Under the pieces are notes generated by a model. It saw only the letters and a program-made list of their open reading frames with translations. It did not search any database and had not been told where the DNA came from. A stretch of 64,000 nucleotides of DNA from Planctomycetota bacterium (GTDB taxonomy: Bacteria > Planctomycetota > UBA1135 > UBA2386): positions 682,001-746,000 of the forward strand of contig JADJWQ010000001.1 in assembly GCA_016716265.1 (NCBI GenBank), given 5' to 3'. The translations under genes and the position numbers were made by a program. How positions within the stretch are numbered: position 1 is the first letter of the stretch; every line of letters begins with the position of its first letter. Shown here piece after piece: positions 51,699 to 61,670 of this stretch.

Positions 51699-52321
51699 GC
51701 GTCACCTCCGTCGCCGTCACCACCACCATCGCCGTCGCCATCGCCGTCACCGTCGGCCCGGTCGCCGGTGTCGGGCTCGCGCGCGGCGTCCGGCGCCGCG
51801 AGGTGCAGCTCGACGCGCTCGAGTTCCACGCGCTCGCGCGGCTTGCTGCGCTCACGGCCGCTCAGCACGCACTCGACCGAAGCGATCTCGTCGAGCACGT
51901 CGTGGCCGGACCTCAGCGCACCGAACACGGTGTATTGACCGTCGAGAAAGTCGGCGTGCTCGGCGTGGACGACGAAGAACTGGCTGCCGGCCGAGTTGGG
52001 GTCCTGTCCTCGGGCCATCGACAGCACACCCCGCGTGTGCGGCAGCTCGTTGAACTCGGCGTGCACGCGATGACCGGGGCCACCGGTACCCGGGGTGCCG
52101 CGCCCGCCCTCCTTCGTGTTCGGGCAACCACCCTGGATCATGAAGTCCTTGATGATCCGGTGGAACGCGGTGCCGTCGTAGAACCCCCCCTGTGCGAGGG
52201 TCAGGAAGTTGCGCACGTGCGCGGGCGCCTTGTCGGGCCGGAACCCGGCCACCATCGTGCCGTGGTTCGTCACGAGATGCGCCTCGACCTGGGCCAGGTC
52301 GACGGTGTCGAGATCGATCAT
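51695..52321 (-). CDS. Cyclophilin-type peptidyl-prolyl isomerase, cytoplasmic, Asp/Gly-rich tail
   Basis: 208 residues from ATG (52319-52321). The core has FYDGTAFHRIIKDFMIQGG (FHR and FMIQGG), GTGGPGHRVHAEFNELPH, LSMARGQDPNSAGSQFFVVH (catalytic/structural QFF) and ends with FGALRSGHDVLDEIA. It accelerates cis-trans isomerisation of Xaa-Pro bonds. No signal peptide. The C-terminus ends in a low-complexity tail of repeating D-G (DGDGDGDGGGDGDGGDA), encoded by a GAC/GGC run whose last codons also form the ribosome-binding site of the crotonase gene. This tail is unusual for the family. Confidence 0.9.
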
Positions 52322-52408
52322 GGTTCCTCTCGAGGCCCGCTGCACGGCGACGCGCAGCGCGCGGTTGGTCGTTCTTCGCGACGTCGATCGCCTCGGTCGA
52401 CGCCACTC

Positions 52409-53395
52409 CTACTGCTTGAACACCGGCTCGACGACCGCGGCGTAGACCCACACGTCCTCGACCGGCACCGACGCTTCGCCGGAGCCGGGGTGCAGGCGCA
52501 CCGGCGTGTCCGCGATCGAGTCGAGCACGTCGAGCCCGGACTCGAGCTGGCCGAACGCCGTGTAGTGCTCGTCCAGCGCCGGCGCCTTGCCGTGCATGAT
52601 GAAGAACTGGCTGCCGGCCGAGTTCGGATCGCGGCTCCGCGCCATCGACAGCACGCCGCGCACGTGGCGCAGCTCGTTGAACTCGGCGTCGATCGTATAG
52701 CCGGGTCCGCCGGTTCCGGGCGTGCCGGTCGCGCCGCGCTTCGTATTCGGATCGCCGCCCTGGATCATGAAGCCGCGGATGATCCGGTGGAACCGCGTGC
52801 CATTGTAGAAGCCGTCCTTGGCGAGCTTGACGAAGTTCGCAACCGTATTGGGGGCCATGTCGGGCCGGAAGCCGATCACCATCTCGCCCTTGCTGGTCAC
52901 GAGCTTCACGCGCGTGCGGGACAGGTCGAGCATCGACACGTCGAGGCCGGTCTGGTCGGGCACCAGGCGCAGCGTCGTGGTGGCACCCGGTACCCCTGCC
53001 CAGTCGAGGCCCAGCACCTGGTGCTGCTCGAGCTGCGCCGACTCCCACAACGTGGCGGCATCGACGTCGACCGTGCGTTCGAGCCGGGTGCCCGCCGCGA
53101 TTCGCACGGTGCCGGTGACGGAATGGTCGAGCGTCACCGAGCGCTGCCCGTCGAGGTAGGTCTGCACGTAGTGGCCCGCGAGCATCGTCGCCGGGACGTC
53201 GACATCCTCTTTGAAGGACACGGTCAGCGTGATCGAGAACGACGAGCCGACCGTCAGCACCTCGGTGCTCGCAACGAGCTTCGCCTCGACGGCCTGCTCG
53301 GGGATCGCAGCGGCCGCCGTCTGAGTCTCGCCCTGGGCAGGGAGCAGCGCGGCCACGCCGAGCACGGCGGTGAACAGTGTGGGAAGGAACTTCAT
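52409..53395 (-). CDS. Secreted cyclophilin-type peptidyl-prolyl isomerase
   Basis: 328 residues from ATG (53393-53395). Signal peptide MKFLPTLFTAVLGVAALL and Ala/Gln-rich cleavage region. Residues 30-170 form an extra beta domain not found in simple cyclophilins. The isomerase at about 175-320 has FYNGTRFHRIIRGFMIQGG, GTGGPGYTIDAEFNEL, LSMARSRDPNSAGSQFFIMH and DEHYTAFGQLESG. It should fold exported proteins. Its core closely parallels the cytoplasmic cyclophilin next door, suggesting duplication with change of location. Confidence 0.88.
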   Translation of the reverse strand: MKFLPTLFTAVLGVAALLPAQGETQTAAAAIPEQAVEAKLVASTEVLTVGSSFSITLTVSFKEDVDVPATMLAGHYVQTYLDGQRSVTLDHSVTGTVRIAAGTRLERTVDVDAATLWESAQLEQHQVLGLDWAGVPGATTTLRLVPDQTGLDVSMLDLSRTRVKLVTSKGEMVIGFRPDMAPNTVANFVKLAKDGFYNGTRFHRIIRGFMIQGGDPNTKRGATGTPGTGGPGYTIDAEFNELRHVRGVLSMARSRDPNSAGSQFFIMHGKAPALDEHYTAFGQLESGLDVLDSIADTPVRLHPGSGEASVPVEDVWVYAAVVEPVFKQ

Positions 53396-53468
53396 CGGCG
53401 GAAACGGGACGGACAGCAGATGCGCGGGGGCGCGGGACGGTCCCTTGTACGGGCGCCCTGCGGAGCGC

Positions 53469-54665
53469 TCAACCACGGGGGCGGACGAACTCGACCGACA
53501 TCCCCATCCCACCGCTCATGCACAGGGTGGCGAGACCGCGGTGGACATCGCGCCGCTTCATTTCGTGAAGCAGCGTGGCGACGATCCGTGCCCCGGTCGC
53601 GCCGATCGGGTGACCGAGCGCGATCGCACCGCCATTGACGTTCAGCCGGTCGGTCGGGATCGGCAGATCGCGCAGCACCGCGAGCACCTGCGCGGAGAAC
53701 GCCTCGTTCAGCTCGACGAGGTCGAAGTCGTCGAGAGCCAGGCCGGTGCGCTCGAGCAACCGGCGGGTGGCGGGCACCGGTCCGATGCCCATGGTGCGCG
53801 GGGGGCAGCCCGCGACCGCGCTCGCGCCGAGCTCGGCGAGCGGCTCGATACCGCGCCGCTCCGCCTCGTCCCAGGACATCAGCAGCGCGGCCGACGCGCC
53901 ATCGGTGATGCCCGAGCTGTTGCCCGCGTGCACCGTGCCGCCCTGTTGCGCCGGCCGGAACACCGGCGGCAGCTTCGCCAGGTGCCCGACGTCGGCGTCG
54001 TGACGGATGTGCTCGTCGGCGTCGATGCGCACCACGCCGCCCTTCGGCGTCGGCACGTCGACCGGCACGATCTCGTCCGCGAAGCGGCCCGAGCGCTGCG
54101 CGGCGCTCGCGCGGCGGTGCGATTCCACCGCGAACGCGTCCTGCTCGTCGCGGGTGATCCCGTAGTCCTCGACGAGGTACTCGGCGGTCATCCCCATCGG
54201 CTCGCCGAGGATCCCGCAGGTGAAGCCGTCGAGGAAGTTGCCGTCGTAGACCTTCTGGTGGCCGAGCCGGTAGCCCTGCCGCATGCCGGGGAGCAGGAAG
54301 GCGATGTTGGACATCGACTCCATCCCGCCGGCCACCACGATCTTGCGATCGTCGAGCAGGATCGCGGCGCGCGCCAGGTCGATCGCCTTCAGGCTCGAGC
54401 CGCAGGCCTTGTTGAGCGTCATCGCCGGGGTGGTCTCCGGGAGGCCGGACCGGATCGCGACCTGCCGAGCCGGGTTCGGGCCGGACCCGAGCTGCCGGCC
54501 GTGGCCGAAGATCAGCTCCTCGACGTCGGCCGGATCGACGCCGGTCCGGCCGAGCAGCCCGCGGACGGCGGCGACGCCGAGATCGACGGCGAACAGCGGG
54601 CTCAGCCCGCCGAGGAACTTGCCGATCGGCGTTCGGCAGACGTCGACGACCGCGATGCGCTGCAT
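53469..54665 (-). CDS. Acetyl-CoA acetyltransferase (thiolase)
   Basis: 398 residues from ATG (54663-54665). Family motifs: VDVCRTPIGKFLGGLSPL, NKACGSSLKAIDLARAAIL with the nucleophile cysteine near 90, VVAGGMESMSNIAF, NVNGGAIALGHPIGATGARI with the active-site histidine, and the C-terminal LCMSGGMGMSVEF with the second cysteine. It condenses or cleaves acetyl-CoA units. The role could be acetoacetyl-CoA formation or the last beta-oxidation step. It heads the minus-strand run that contains a crotonase, divergent from the plus-strand HD-GYP pair. Confidence 0.92.
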   Translation of the reverse strand: MQRIAVVDVCRTPIGKFLGGLSPLFAVDLGVAAVRGLLGRTGVDPADVEELIFGHGRQLGSGPNPARQVAIRSGLPETTPAMTLNKACGSSLKAIDLARAAILLDDRKIVVAGGMESMSNIAFLLPGMRQGYRLGHQKVYDGNFLDGFTCGILGEPMGMTAEYLVEDYGITRDEQDAFAVESHRRASAAQRSGRFADEIVPVDVPTPKGGVVRIDADEHIRHDADVGHLAKLPPVFRPAQQGGTVHAGNSSGITDGASAALLMSWDEAERRGIEPLAELGASAVAGCPPRTMGIGPVPATRRLLERTGLALDDFDLVELNEAFSAQVLAVLRDLPIPTDRLNVNGGAIALGHPIGATGARIVATLLHEMKRRDVHRGLATLCMSGGMGMSVEFVRPRG

Positions 54666-54805
54666 CGGGCGGAAGATAGCGGCGGGACTGCGCGCTGCAA
54701 AACAGCCCGGATTCGGTGCAGTCGAAGACGCGACGCCATCGCAGCTACGGGAATGCCCTTGTACAGCTCTCAGTCGGACCGGGCCGGGATGCCGAGAAAA
54801 CCCGC

Positions 54806-55438
54806 ATGGAGCGCCCGAGCCGCTGGTCGACACCGAGGCCACCCGCGACACCGCGGACCCGGCTCGTACCGCCCCCCGACGGCTTCGCCGCCGGCGAGCA
54901 GGCGTCGTCGCTCCCGACCAGCACGTTCGGGGCCCGCGATCCGGAGGTCGAGCGGGGGCTCAGCGAGGCGGCGGGCGACGTCCTGCTGCGCTTCCTGGCA
55001 CGGGAAGCCGCGGGCCAGGACGACGAATCGGCAACGCAGAGCGCCACGAGCGGCCGCCGGGAGGATGCGCGGAACGCGGTCGGTCAGGACGAGCTGACCG
55101 CGCTGTTCGAGCACCTGCACGCCGCGCCCGCCGAGCCGCCGGACGACCTGTCGGCCGACCTGGAGGCGGAGCGAGCCTTCGTGCTCGCGGACGTCGCCGC
55201 CGCCGGGGACGGTCTCGCGCGGCAGATCGCCTCCCGTGAGCTGCAGGCGTTCTCGACCGACCCGCTGCGACTCGTGGACCTCGGTCGCGAGGTGCTGGTG
55301 CGGCTCGCCGACGGCATCGACACGCTGCCGCCAGCCGGGTTCGGGAGCTGCGCGCTGCTGCGGGTGCTGCGGATCGCCGCACGCCGGGCGTTGGCCGAGG
55401 CGACGCGATCACCGGCACCGCTCGAGGTTCGCGAATGA
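54806..55438 (+). CDS. Protein of unknown function preceding the HD-GYP gene
   Basis: 210 residues from ATG (54806-54808); an upstream TTG at 54716 is an alternative. The first 60 residues are Pro-rich and flexible. From about 75 on it is helical and acidic (DPEVERGLSEAAGDVLLRFL, ELTALFEHLHAAPAEPPDDL, RLVDLGREVLVRLADGIDTL). The stop overlaps the HD-GYP start as ATGA, so the two are translated together and probably act together. No known domain recognised. Confidence 0.6.
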   Translation: MERPSRWSTPRPPATPRTRLVPPPDGFAAGEQASSLPTSTFGARDPEVERGLSEAAGDVLLRFLAREAAGQDDESATQSATSGRREDARNAVGQDELTALFEHLHAAPAEPPDDLSADLEAERAFVLADVAAAGDGLARQIASRELQAFSTDPLRLVDLGREVLVRLADGIDTLPPAGFGSCALLRVLRIAARRALAEATRSPAPLEVRE

Positions 55439-56787
55439 ACCACCACGCATCGCACGCGGATGCCGCCCGTTTCGTGCGCGGGCTGGACGAGGCGCTGCTC
55501 GACCTCGAGCTCCTGCCGCCGGGCGACCCGGAAGCGGAGGCCAGGCGTGACGCGACCGTCGCGGTCCTGTCGCGCTACATCGAGGCGCGCGGGGTGCTCG
55601 AGCTCGAGCTCCACTTCGCGGCTGGCCTGGTCAAGGTCGACGGCGAACCGCTGATCGAGCAGAGCCTGCGCGGCTCACGGCTGCTCGGCCGGCTGCGCGC
55701 CCGGAACGTGCGGTCGCTGCGGTTCGAGCGCGGCACGACGGCGCGCGAGCTCCGCACGCTCGCGGAGCTGCTGCTCGACGAACGGCAGGTGGACGCGTTC
55801 AGCCCGGCCAACCTCGGCGCGGCGTTCTTGCGGCTCGGCCTGACGCACGTCAGCGCGCGGTGCGAACGGCGACCGGGAGTCGAGTCGCCGCGACCCGACG
55901 CGGTGCGCGGCTACCAGCAGCTCGCCGCGGTGGTCCAGGACAACCACATCGCCGCCGCGCGCGGCGACGAGCTCGAGCTCGCCGACACGAGCGGTGCGGT
56001 CGAGGGAGCCATGCGGTGGATGGCGACGCGACCGAGCGATCTGCTCGCGCTCGCCTCCTACGAGGACGTCGACCGGTTCACCGTCGGACACTCGGTGCGC
56101 GTCGCGCTGTTGGCGATGCTGGTCGCGCGCTCGGTGGGAGTCGACGACGAGATGCTGCGGCTGGTCGGCAGCGCGGCATTGCTGCACGACATCGGCAAGT
56201 CGAAGGTCCCGTCGTCGATCCTGTTCAAGCGCGGCCGGCTGGACGACGACGAGTGGCGCGCGATGAGCGAGCACACGCGCCACGGCGCGGAGATCCTGCT
56301 GGCGCAGAAGGGCGTGCATCCGAGCGCCGTGGGAGTCGCCTTCTCGCACCACCTGAGCCCGGCGGGGGCCGGCTACCCGAATGCCGTGCTGCCGTTCATG
56401 CCGAGCAGCATGAGTCGACTCGTGCGCGTCTGCGACGTGTTCGAGGCGCTGACCGCGATGCGGCCGTACAAGCCGGAGCTCACACCGGCGGAGGCGCTCG
56501 CGATCATGCACCGCAACCGGGCGGACTTCGACCAGCGTTGGTTGCACGCGTTCGTGGCGGCGATCGGCGCGTATCCGGTCGGTAGCTTCGTCGAGCTGAC
56601 CGACGGGCGCTTCGCCATGGTCGTCGCACACGGCCCCCGCGCGAATCGGCCGGTCGTGCGCGTCGTCGGCGGCGAGTTGAGCGACGCGGTCGTCGGCGTT
56701 CCCGGCGAGCTCGAGGACGTCGGCGTGCTGCGCGGGCTGCGGCGCAGCGAGTCGGTCGTCGCGGGCCCGCGGCTGCTGGTCGGCTGA
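55435..56787 (+). CDS. HD-GYP domain protein (probable cyclic-di-GMP phosphodiesterase)
   Basis: 450 residues from ATG (55435-55437), overlapping the upstream stop as ATGA. The N-terminal 180 residues are a helical domain without a known name. The HD-GYP part has the first histidine in VGHSVRVALLAML, metal-binding AALLHDIGKSKVP (HD-x-GK), HTRHGAEILL, FSHHLSPAGAGYPNAV (the HH and GYP motif), and VRVCDVFEALTAMRPYK. All metal ligands appear present, so it could hydrolyse cyclic di-GMP. The last 50 residues form a small extra domain (FVELTDGRFAMVVAHG). Confidence 0.88.
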   Translation: MNHHASHADAARFVRGLDEALLDLELLPPGDPEAEARRDATVAVLSRYIEARGVLELELHFAAGLVKVDGEPLIEQSLRGSRLLGRLRARNVRSLRFERGTTARELRTLAELLLDERQVDAFSPANLGAAFLRLGLTHVSARCERRPGVESPRPDAVRGYQQLAAVVQDNHIAAARGDELELADTSGAVEGAMRWMATRPSDLLALASYEDVDRFTVGHSVRVALLAMLVARSVGVDDEMLRLVGSAALLHDIGKSKVPSSILFKRGRLDDDEWRAMSEHTRHGAEILLAQKGVHPSAVGVAFSHHLSPAGAGYPNAVLPFMPSSMSRLVRVCDVFEALTAMRPYKPELTPAEALAIMHRNRADFDQRWLHAFVAAIGAYPVGSFVELTDGRFAMVVAHGPRANRPVVRVVGGELSDAVVGVPGELEDVGVLRGLRRSESVVAGPRLLVG

Positions 56788-56808
56788 CGGCGGCGGGCGG
56801 GTCGCCGC

Positions 56809-58116
56809 TCAGCCGTGCCAGAGCCCGTTCACGAGCCGCAGCAGGAACGCACAGGCGAGGCCGCCGAGCGTGCCGAGCACGTAGCCACCGATCGCGAGCA
56901 GCACGCCGACCGGCGCGAGGCCAGGGCTGAACGCGGCGGCGACGATCGACGTCGAAGCGGTGCCACCGATGCAGGCGGTCGAGCCGACCGCAGCGAAGAA
57001 CACCGGCGCGCGCGCCAGGCGGCGGACGCCGAGGATCACTGCGGCGTGGAAGGCCATCCACACGGCCGCGACCGCGAGCAGGGGCAGGTTCGCGAACGTG
57101 AACACGCGCGCGAAGTCGGCCTGCGCACCGATCGAGCCGATCAGCAGATACAGGAACAGCATGCCGAGCCGACTGGCGCCGCGGCCCTCGAGTCGGCGCG
57201 CGGGCGTGAACGACAGCGCGACGCCGAGAAACGTGACCGCGAGGATCTTCCACGCGTAGCGGCCGAACACGTCGAACAGCCAGTGGTCGGGCGCGAGCGA
57301 GGCGCGCAACCACCCGTGGATCGAGGTCGCCAGCAGGTCGCTCGCATAGGTGCCGCCGAAGCCGAGGGCGAGGATCGCGAGCAGCGCCGGCAGGTCGGTC
57401 GGCGCGGCGACCGCGCGCGCCTCGTCGGTCGCACGGCGCTCGACCTCGTCGACGGTGCGAGTGTCCGCGCCGAGTCGCGCGTCGAGCTCGCGGTGGCGCG
57501 CGGCGAGATACAGCAGCACGACCATCCAGACGTTGAGGACCATCACGTCGACGACGACCATCACGCCGAGCATCTCGGCCGAGATGCCGACGTTTCGCCC
57601 GATCGCCGCGAAGTTCGCACCACCTCCGATCCAAGATCCCGACAGCGCGGCCAGCCCGCGCCAGACCTGCTCGCCCTGCTCGGCGTCGAAGGCCCAGCCG
57701 AGCAGCAGGTAGGCGAGCGGACCACCCAGCACGATGCTGGCGACCGCCGCTCCGAACAGCAGCACCGCGCGCGCGCCGAGCCGGACGATGCCGAGCACGT
57801 CGACCGCCAGCACCAGCAGCAGCAGGCTCGCCGGCAGCAGCCAGTCCATCACGAACGGGTAGAGCGGGAAGTCGGGCTCGCCGGCCGCCGGCGCACCGCC
57901 CGGGATCACGCCGGTGTTCGACAGTGCGGTCGGCACGAAGTAGCAGAACACCAGCACGGGCACGAGCCGGAACACCGGCCGCAGGACCCGGCTGCGCTCC
58001 GCGGCGAACAGCAGCGCCAGCACGACGACCAGCACGGTCAGCACCGGCATCGGCTCGCTGACGAGCGCGGCGCCCTCCCACCACGGCGGGCCCGGCAGAC
58101 GGAGCGAAGCGATCAC
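56809..58116 (-). CDS. DUF819 membrane protein
   Basis: 435 residues from GTG (58114-58116); an ATG follows about 20 codons in. About eleven to twelve membrane segments, starting VLTVLVVVLALLFAAE. Family features: VPTALSNTGVIPG, LSGSWIGGGANFAAIGRNVG (the G-x-GGG-A-N block) and STACIGGTASTSIVAAAF, matching the DUF819/YjcL family, thought to be transporters. The open frame reads upstream through the 45-bp inverted repeat, but that extension is not part of the family. Divergent from the next secreted-protein gene, with the inverted repeat lying between the two starts. Confidence 0.85.
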   Translation of the reverse strand: MIASLRLPGPPWWEGAALVSEPMPVLTVLVVVLALLFAAERSRVLRPVFRLVPVLVFCYFVPTALSNTGVIPGGAPAAGEPDFPLYPFVMDWLLPASLLLLVLAVDVLGIVRLGARAVLLFGAAVASIVLGGPLAYLLLGWAFDAEQGEQVWRGLAALSGSWIGGGANFAAIGRNVGISAEMLGVMVVVDVMVLNVWMVVLLYLAARHRELDARLGADTRTVDEVERRATDEARAVAAPTDLPALLAILALGFGGTYASDLLATSIHGWLRASLAPDHWLFDVFGRYAWKILAVTFLGVALSFTPARRLEGRGASRLGMLFLYLLIGSIGAQADFARVFTFANLPLLAVAAVWMAFHAAVILGVRRLARAPVFFAAVGSTACIGGTASTSIVAAAFSPGLAPVGVLLAIGGYVLGTLGGLACAFLLRLVNGLWHG

Positions 58117-58133
58117 GCTCCCGAACCCTATCC

Positions 58134-58249
58134 CCGACTTCCGATCGGTACCGCGTACGATTTTTACATCTCCGGCGGGGCGCTCCCGACGTGGCGAACG
58201 ACTGCCGCCGGAGATGTAAAAGTCGTACGCGGTACCGATCGGAAGTCGG
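58134..58249. repeat. 45-bp inverted repeat with a 26-nt loop
   Basis: Left arm 58134-58178 and right arm 58205-58249 are reverse complements at 44 of 45 positions; the left arm reads CCGACTTCCGATCGGTACCG at its start. It lies in the divergent region between a DUF819 gene and a secreted-protein gene. A partial copy of one arm occurs at 4470-4503, so this is a dispersed repeat, not a chance hairpin. Open frames of either strand through it give the same translated string (LPIGTAYDFYISGG), which explains spurious N-terminal extensions. Confidence 0.9.
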
Positions 58250-58320
58250 CGGGGGCGGGGGGACGGGGCAATCACCGGCGCGGCTGCCCTGCCGGCCTCG
58301 TCCCTCATCTCGGAGTGTCA

Positions 58321-59593
58321 TGAGATCCTCGCTGTTGATCCTCGGTGCCGCGATTGCGGCTGGTTCCGTCGCCACCGGTGACCTCACCGCGCAGAGCACG
58401 GTGCGCGGCAACCTGATCGGCTACACGGCCGCGACCGCGTCCCCATCGACCACCCCGCCGCTGATCCAGCGGCAGCGCGTCTGCGGTCCCGTCGAACGGG
58501 TCTGTCCGGCCGGCAACCTCGCACCCGCGACGGACTGGGCGGGCGGCCTCGCCTACGACGGCACGATCGCCGGCTACTGGTTCACGCAGGGCACGCGCAT
58601 CACGCAACACCGGCTGCAGGGCTGCCAGCTCGAGTGTGCGTTCCCCGCGGAGCTCACGCTCGGCGCGCAGAGCGTCGCCACCGGCCTCGCGTTCGTCGAG
58701 TCGTCCCACACGCTCTACCAGCTCGAGTCCGTGCCCGGCGCCGCGGCGCTGCACACGTTCTCGACGCTCCCGTGCCCGCCGTTCCGCACCGGCACCTGCA
58801 ACCTCGCGCTGCCGAGCCTGCGCCACATCGCAGGTGCCGTCGCGATCGACCAGCGCAACGGCTACGTGCTCTACGGCGCCTCGGTGTTCGTCACGCCGAC
58901 GCCGACCAACAGCAACATCATCCTGGTCGCGCAGCTGACGGATCCCTGCAACGTCGTGTGCCGCATCCCGGTCGGCGACTGCTCGGCCGCTACGCCATTC
59001 GGCGCGATCCGCGGCATGGCCTACGACGACTGCGACGGCGTGCTGTACGTGACCGACGGCGATCGGACCATCGTCCTGCGCCGCAGCGGCTTCGGCCCTG
59101 CGCGTTCGACCAGGTCGGCTGCTGCCCGGTCGGCCCGGCCGGCTCGAGCTGGCGCGGCATCGACATCGAGCCGTTCCACGCGACGCCGATCGGCCAGAGC
59201 TGCGCGGGCGCCGGCTGCCCGAGCTGCGGCAGCATGGCGATGGTCCCGCACGGCGACCCGGTCGTCGGCAACCCGAGCTTCGCAGTCAGCATCGTCGACG
59301 GGCCGGCCAACGGGCGCGGCTTCCTCGCGTTCAACGTCGGCGGCTGCCGCCCGCAGGTCCTGCCGATCCTGTGCGGCCCGTTCTACCCGGCCCTGGTCCC
59401 GCCCCCAGCGCTGATCGGGATGGGCCCGCTGGTCGGCAGCGGCTGCAACGCCCGCGTGACCTATCCGGTGCCGGTACCGCTCGACTACGCGCTCTGTGAC
59501 GGCGTCCTGTGCTTCCAGGGTGTCGTGCTGTGCGTCAACGCGCCGGTTCCCGGCCTCTCGCTGACGAACGCGCTGCAGATCGTCGTCGACTGA
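58321..59593 (+). pseudogene. Secreted cysteine-rich protein with one frame break
   Basis: ATG at 58321-58323 begins a signal peptide, RSSLLILGAAIAAGSVA. Frame 3 reads a Cys-rich extracellular protein (QRVCGPVERVCPAGNLAP, LPCPPFRTGTCNLALP, YDDCDGVLYVTDGDRTIVL) to about 59097. A -1 shift in the run GGCCCT at about 59096-59099 enters frame 2, which continues the style as CAFDQVGCCPVGPAG, CAGAGCPSCGSMAMVP and a C-terminal beta region ending in LTNALQIVVD. Total about 424 codons. Pairs of beta-propeller-like strands with disulphides suggest an exported protein. The shift may be a sequencing deletion in a C-run; otherwise it is inactive. No named domain. Confidence 0.72.
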
Positions 59594-59642
59594 CGGTCCG
59601 CAGCGTTGACGCGAAGCCCGAGCCCGCGTCTCCTCTTCGCGC

Positions 59643-61670
59643 ATGCAGACGACGCGGGGCATCCCCCTGCGCTCCGTGTGGCTCTACGTGCAGGCCGCCG
59701 TCATCGGCCTGTTCGGCGGTCTGCTCGGCGCCGGGTTCCGCAAGGGCACCGACCAGCTGCAGGCCCTCGTGATGGGACCGCAGGGGCCGGTCGACGTACG
59801 GCTCCCGCTCTGGCAGTGCGTGCTGATCCCGACCGTCGGCGCCGCGCTGGCCGGCATCACGCTGCAGCTGGTCCGCGAGCGGCGCGGACCGTTCGGGATC
59901 GGTGACGTCCTCGAGCTGGTCGCGGCCCGGCGCGGCCGGATCCGCCCACTGGATTCGCTCGTGCAGATCCTGTCGTCGGGCTGCAGCATCGCGTCGGGCG
60001 GCAGCATCGGCCGCGAGGGTGCGAACTCGCAGTTCGGAGCGACGATCGGCTCGCTGCTCGCCCACCTGATCCCCAACTCGCCCCGCTCGCGCAGTGTGCT
60101 GCTCGGTTGCGGAATCGCCGCAGGCATGGCATGTGCCTACAAGGCGCCGATCGCAGCGGCGATCTTCGTGATGGAGGTCGTGCTCGGCAACTTCGCGATC
60201 GACGTATTGGCACCGCTGATCGTGTCGTCGGTCGTGTCGACGCTCGTGATGCTGCAGTTCTTCGAACGCAGCCCGCTGTACGAGATGGGCGTCGACCTGG
60301 CGATGACCGAGTGGCCGCTCGTGCTGTCCGCGTCACTGCTCGGCGCCTGCTGTGGGCCGGGTGGTCTGCTGTTCCGCTACACGTTGACCGCGGGCCGAAC
60401 GCTGTTCGAACGGGTCCGGATCACGCTGCCGCTACGCATGGCGATCGGCGGCCTGATCGTCGGGCTGATCGGCATCCAGTATCCGGAGACGTGGGGCAAC
60501 GGCCAGAACACGATCGAGGCGATCGCCGGCACGACCGCCGACCCGAGTCTGTCGCTTATGGTCGCGCTGCTGTTCTGGAAGCTCGTCGCGACCTCGTCGA
60601 CGGCGGGCTCCGGCGCGCTCGGCGGCGTGTTCACCCCGAACCTCGTCGTCGGGGCCGCGTTCGGAGGTGCGTTCGGCCAGCTGGTCGACCACCTCGCCGG
60701 CGGCGACCATCGCACGCAGTTCGCGCTGGTCGGCATGGCCGGGATGTGCGCGGCGACGACTCACGCGCCGATCACGGCGATGCTGCTGATCTTCGAGATG
60801 ACCGGCGACTACGGTCTGATCCTGCCGCTGATGCTGTGCAGCATCCTCGGCAGCATGTCGGCGCGCCTCCTCGACCGCGACTCGATCTACACGGCCCGCC
60901 TCCGCGCGCGCGGCCACGACGTCGATGCGGGCCTCGAGGCGCTCGCGATGAAGACGACCTACGTGCGCGACGTCATGCGCCACGGCACGGCGGCGGTCCG
61001 CGACACGACGCCGCTCGACGAGGTGCTCGAGCGCTTCCGGGCGACGCGCCACGACGCGCTCTACGTCGTCGACGGCTCCGGACACCTGACCGGCTACATC
61101 GAGATCCACGACGTCAAGCAGTTCCTCCACGAGCAGAACCTCGGCCCGGTGCTGATCGCCGCCGACTGCACGCGGCACACCCCCGTCGCACACCCGGACG
61201 AGAGCCTCGCGACCGTCGTGCCGCGTTTCGAGGGCCAGGAGAGCGACGAGCTGCCGGTCGTCGACAGCGACGGCGAGCACGGCCTGCTGCTCGGCCGGCT
61301 GACCAGGAAGGACGTCGTCGCGAGCCTGAGCGAGGAGGTGCTCGGCACGCGCTCGATGCGCGCGAAGCTCGACACCGGCGGCCGCACGCGCGCGGTCGAG
61401 CTGCCGCCGGAGGCCGCGATCGTCCGGCTGCCGGTCCCCGACGCCTTCCGCGGTCGCTCGCTCGATTCGCTGGAGCTGCCCGCCAACGACGGGATCTCGG
61501 TGCTCGTCGTCATCGAGCGCGATGCGCTCGGCGTCGAGACCCGGCGGCTGCCGCGCGGGACGACCGTGTTCCAGAAGGACAGCGACATGGTCGTGATCGG
61601 CGAGCGCGACGCGATCGAGGCGTTCCGCGGCCTCCACGGCATCGAGGAGGCGAGCCCGGAGCGCGCGTGA
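59643..61670 (+). CDS. CLC-type chloride channel/antiporter with CBS domains
   Basis: 675 residues from ATG (59643-59645). The CLC core spans about 10-430: GGSIGREGANSQFGA (GSxGREG, gating glutamate; the usual proline after it is alanine), APIAAAIFVMEVVLGNFAID with the inner glutamate, and GGVFTPNLVVGAAFGGAFG (GxFxP filter). CBS motifs follow at about 440-570 (ALYVVDGSGHLTGYIE, DELPVVDSDGEHGLLLG), then a TrkA-C-like domain to the end. It exchanges chloride, possibly for protons, and the CBS pair would sense adenine nucleotides. It stands alone in the same direction as its neighbours. Confidence 0.9.
   Translation: MQTTRGIPLRSVWLYVQAAVIGLFGGLLGAGFRKGTDQLQALVMGPQGPVDVRLPLWQCVLIPTVGAALAGITLQLVRERRGPFGIGDVLELVAARRGRIRPLDSLVQILSSGCSIASGGSIGREGANSQFGATIGSLLAHLIPNSPRSRSVLLGCGIAAGMACAYKAPIAAAIFVMEVVLGNFAIDVLAPLIVSSVVSTLVMLQFFERSPLYEMGVDLAMTEWPLVLSASLLGACCGPGGLLFRYTLTAGRTLFERVRITLPLRMAIGGLIVGLIGIQYPETWGNGQNTIEAIAGTTADPSLSLMVALLFWKLVATSSTAGSGALGGVFTPNLVVGAAFGGAFGQLVDHLAGGDHRTQFALVGMAGMCAATTHAPITAMLLIFEMTGDYGLILPLMLCSILGSMSARLLDRDSIYTARLRARGHDVDAGLEALAMKTTYVRDVMRHGTAAVRDTTPLDEVLERFRATRHDALYVVDGSGHLTGYIEIHDVKQFLHEQNLGPVLIAADCTRHTPVAHPDESLATVVPRFEGQESDELPVVDSDGEHGLLLGRLTRKDVVASLSEEVLGTRSMRAKLDTGGRTRAVELPPEAAIVRLPVPDAFRGRSLDSLELPANDGISVLVVIERDALGVETRRLPRGTTVFQKDSDMVVIGERDAIEAFRGLHGIEEASPERA

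Noticed and set aside
58117..58308. Extended N-terminus of the DUF819 protein
   Set aside because: The extra residues are encoded by the inverted repeat and occur in the same form from the opposite strand, so they are not protein-specific.
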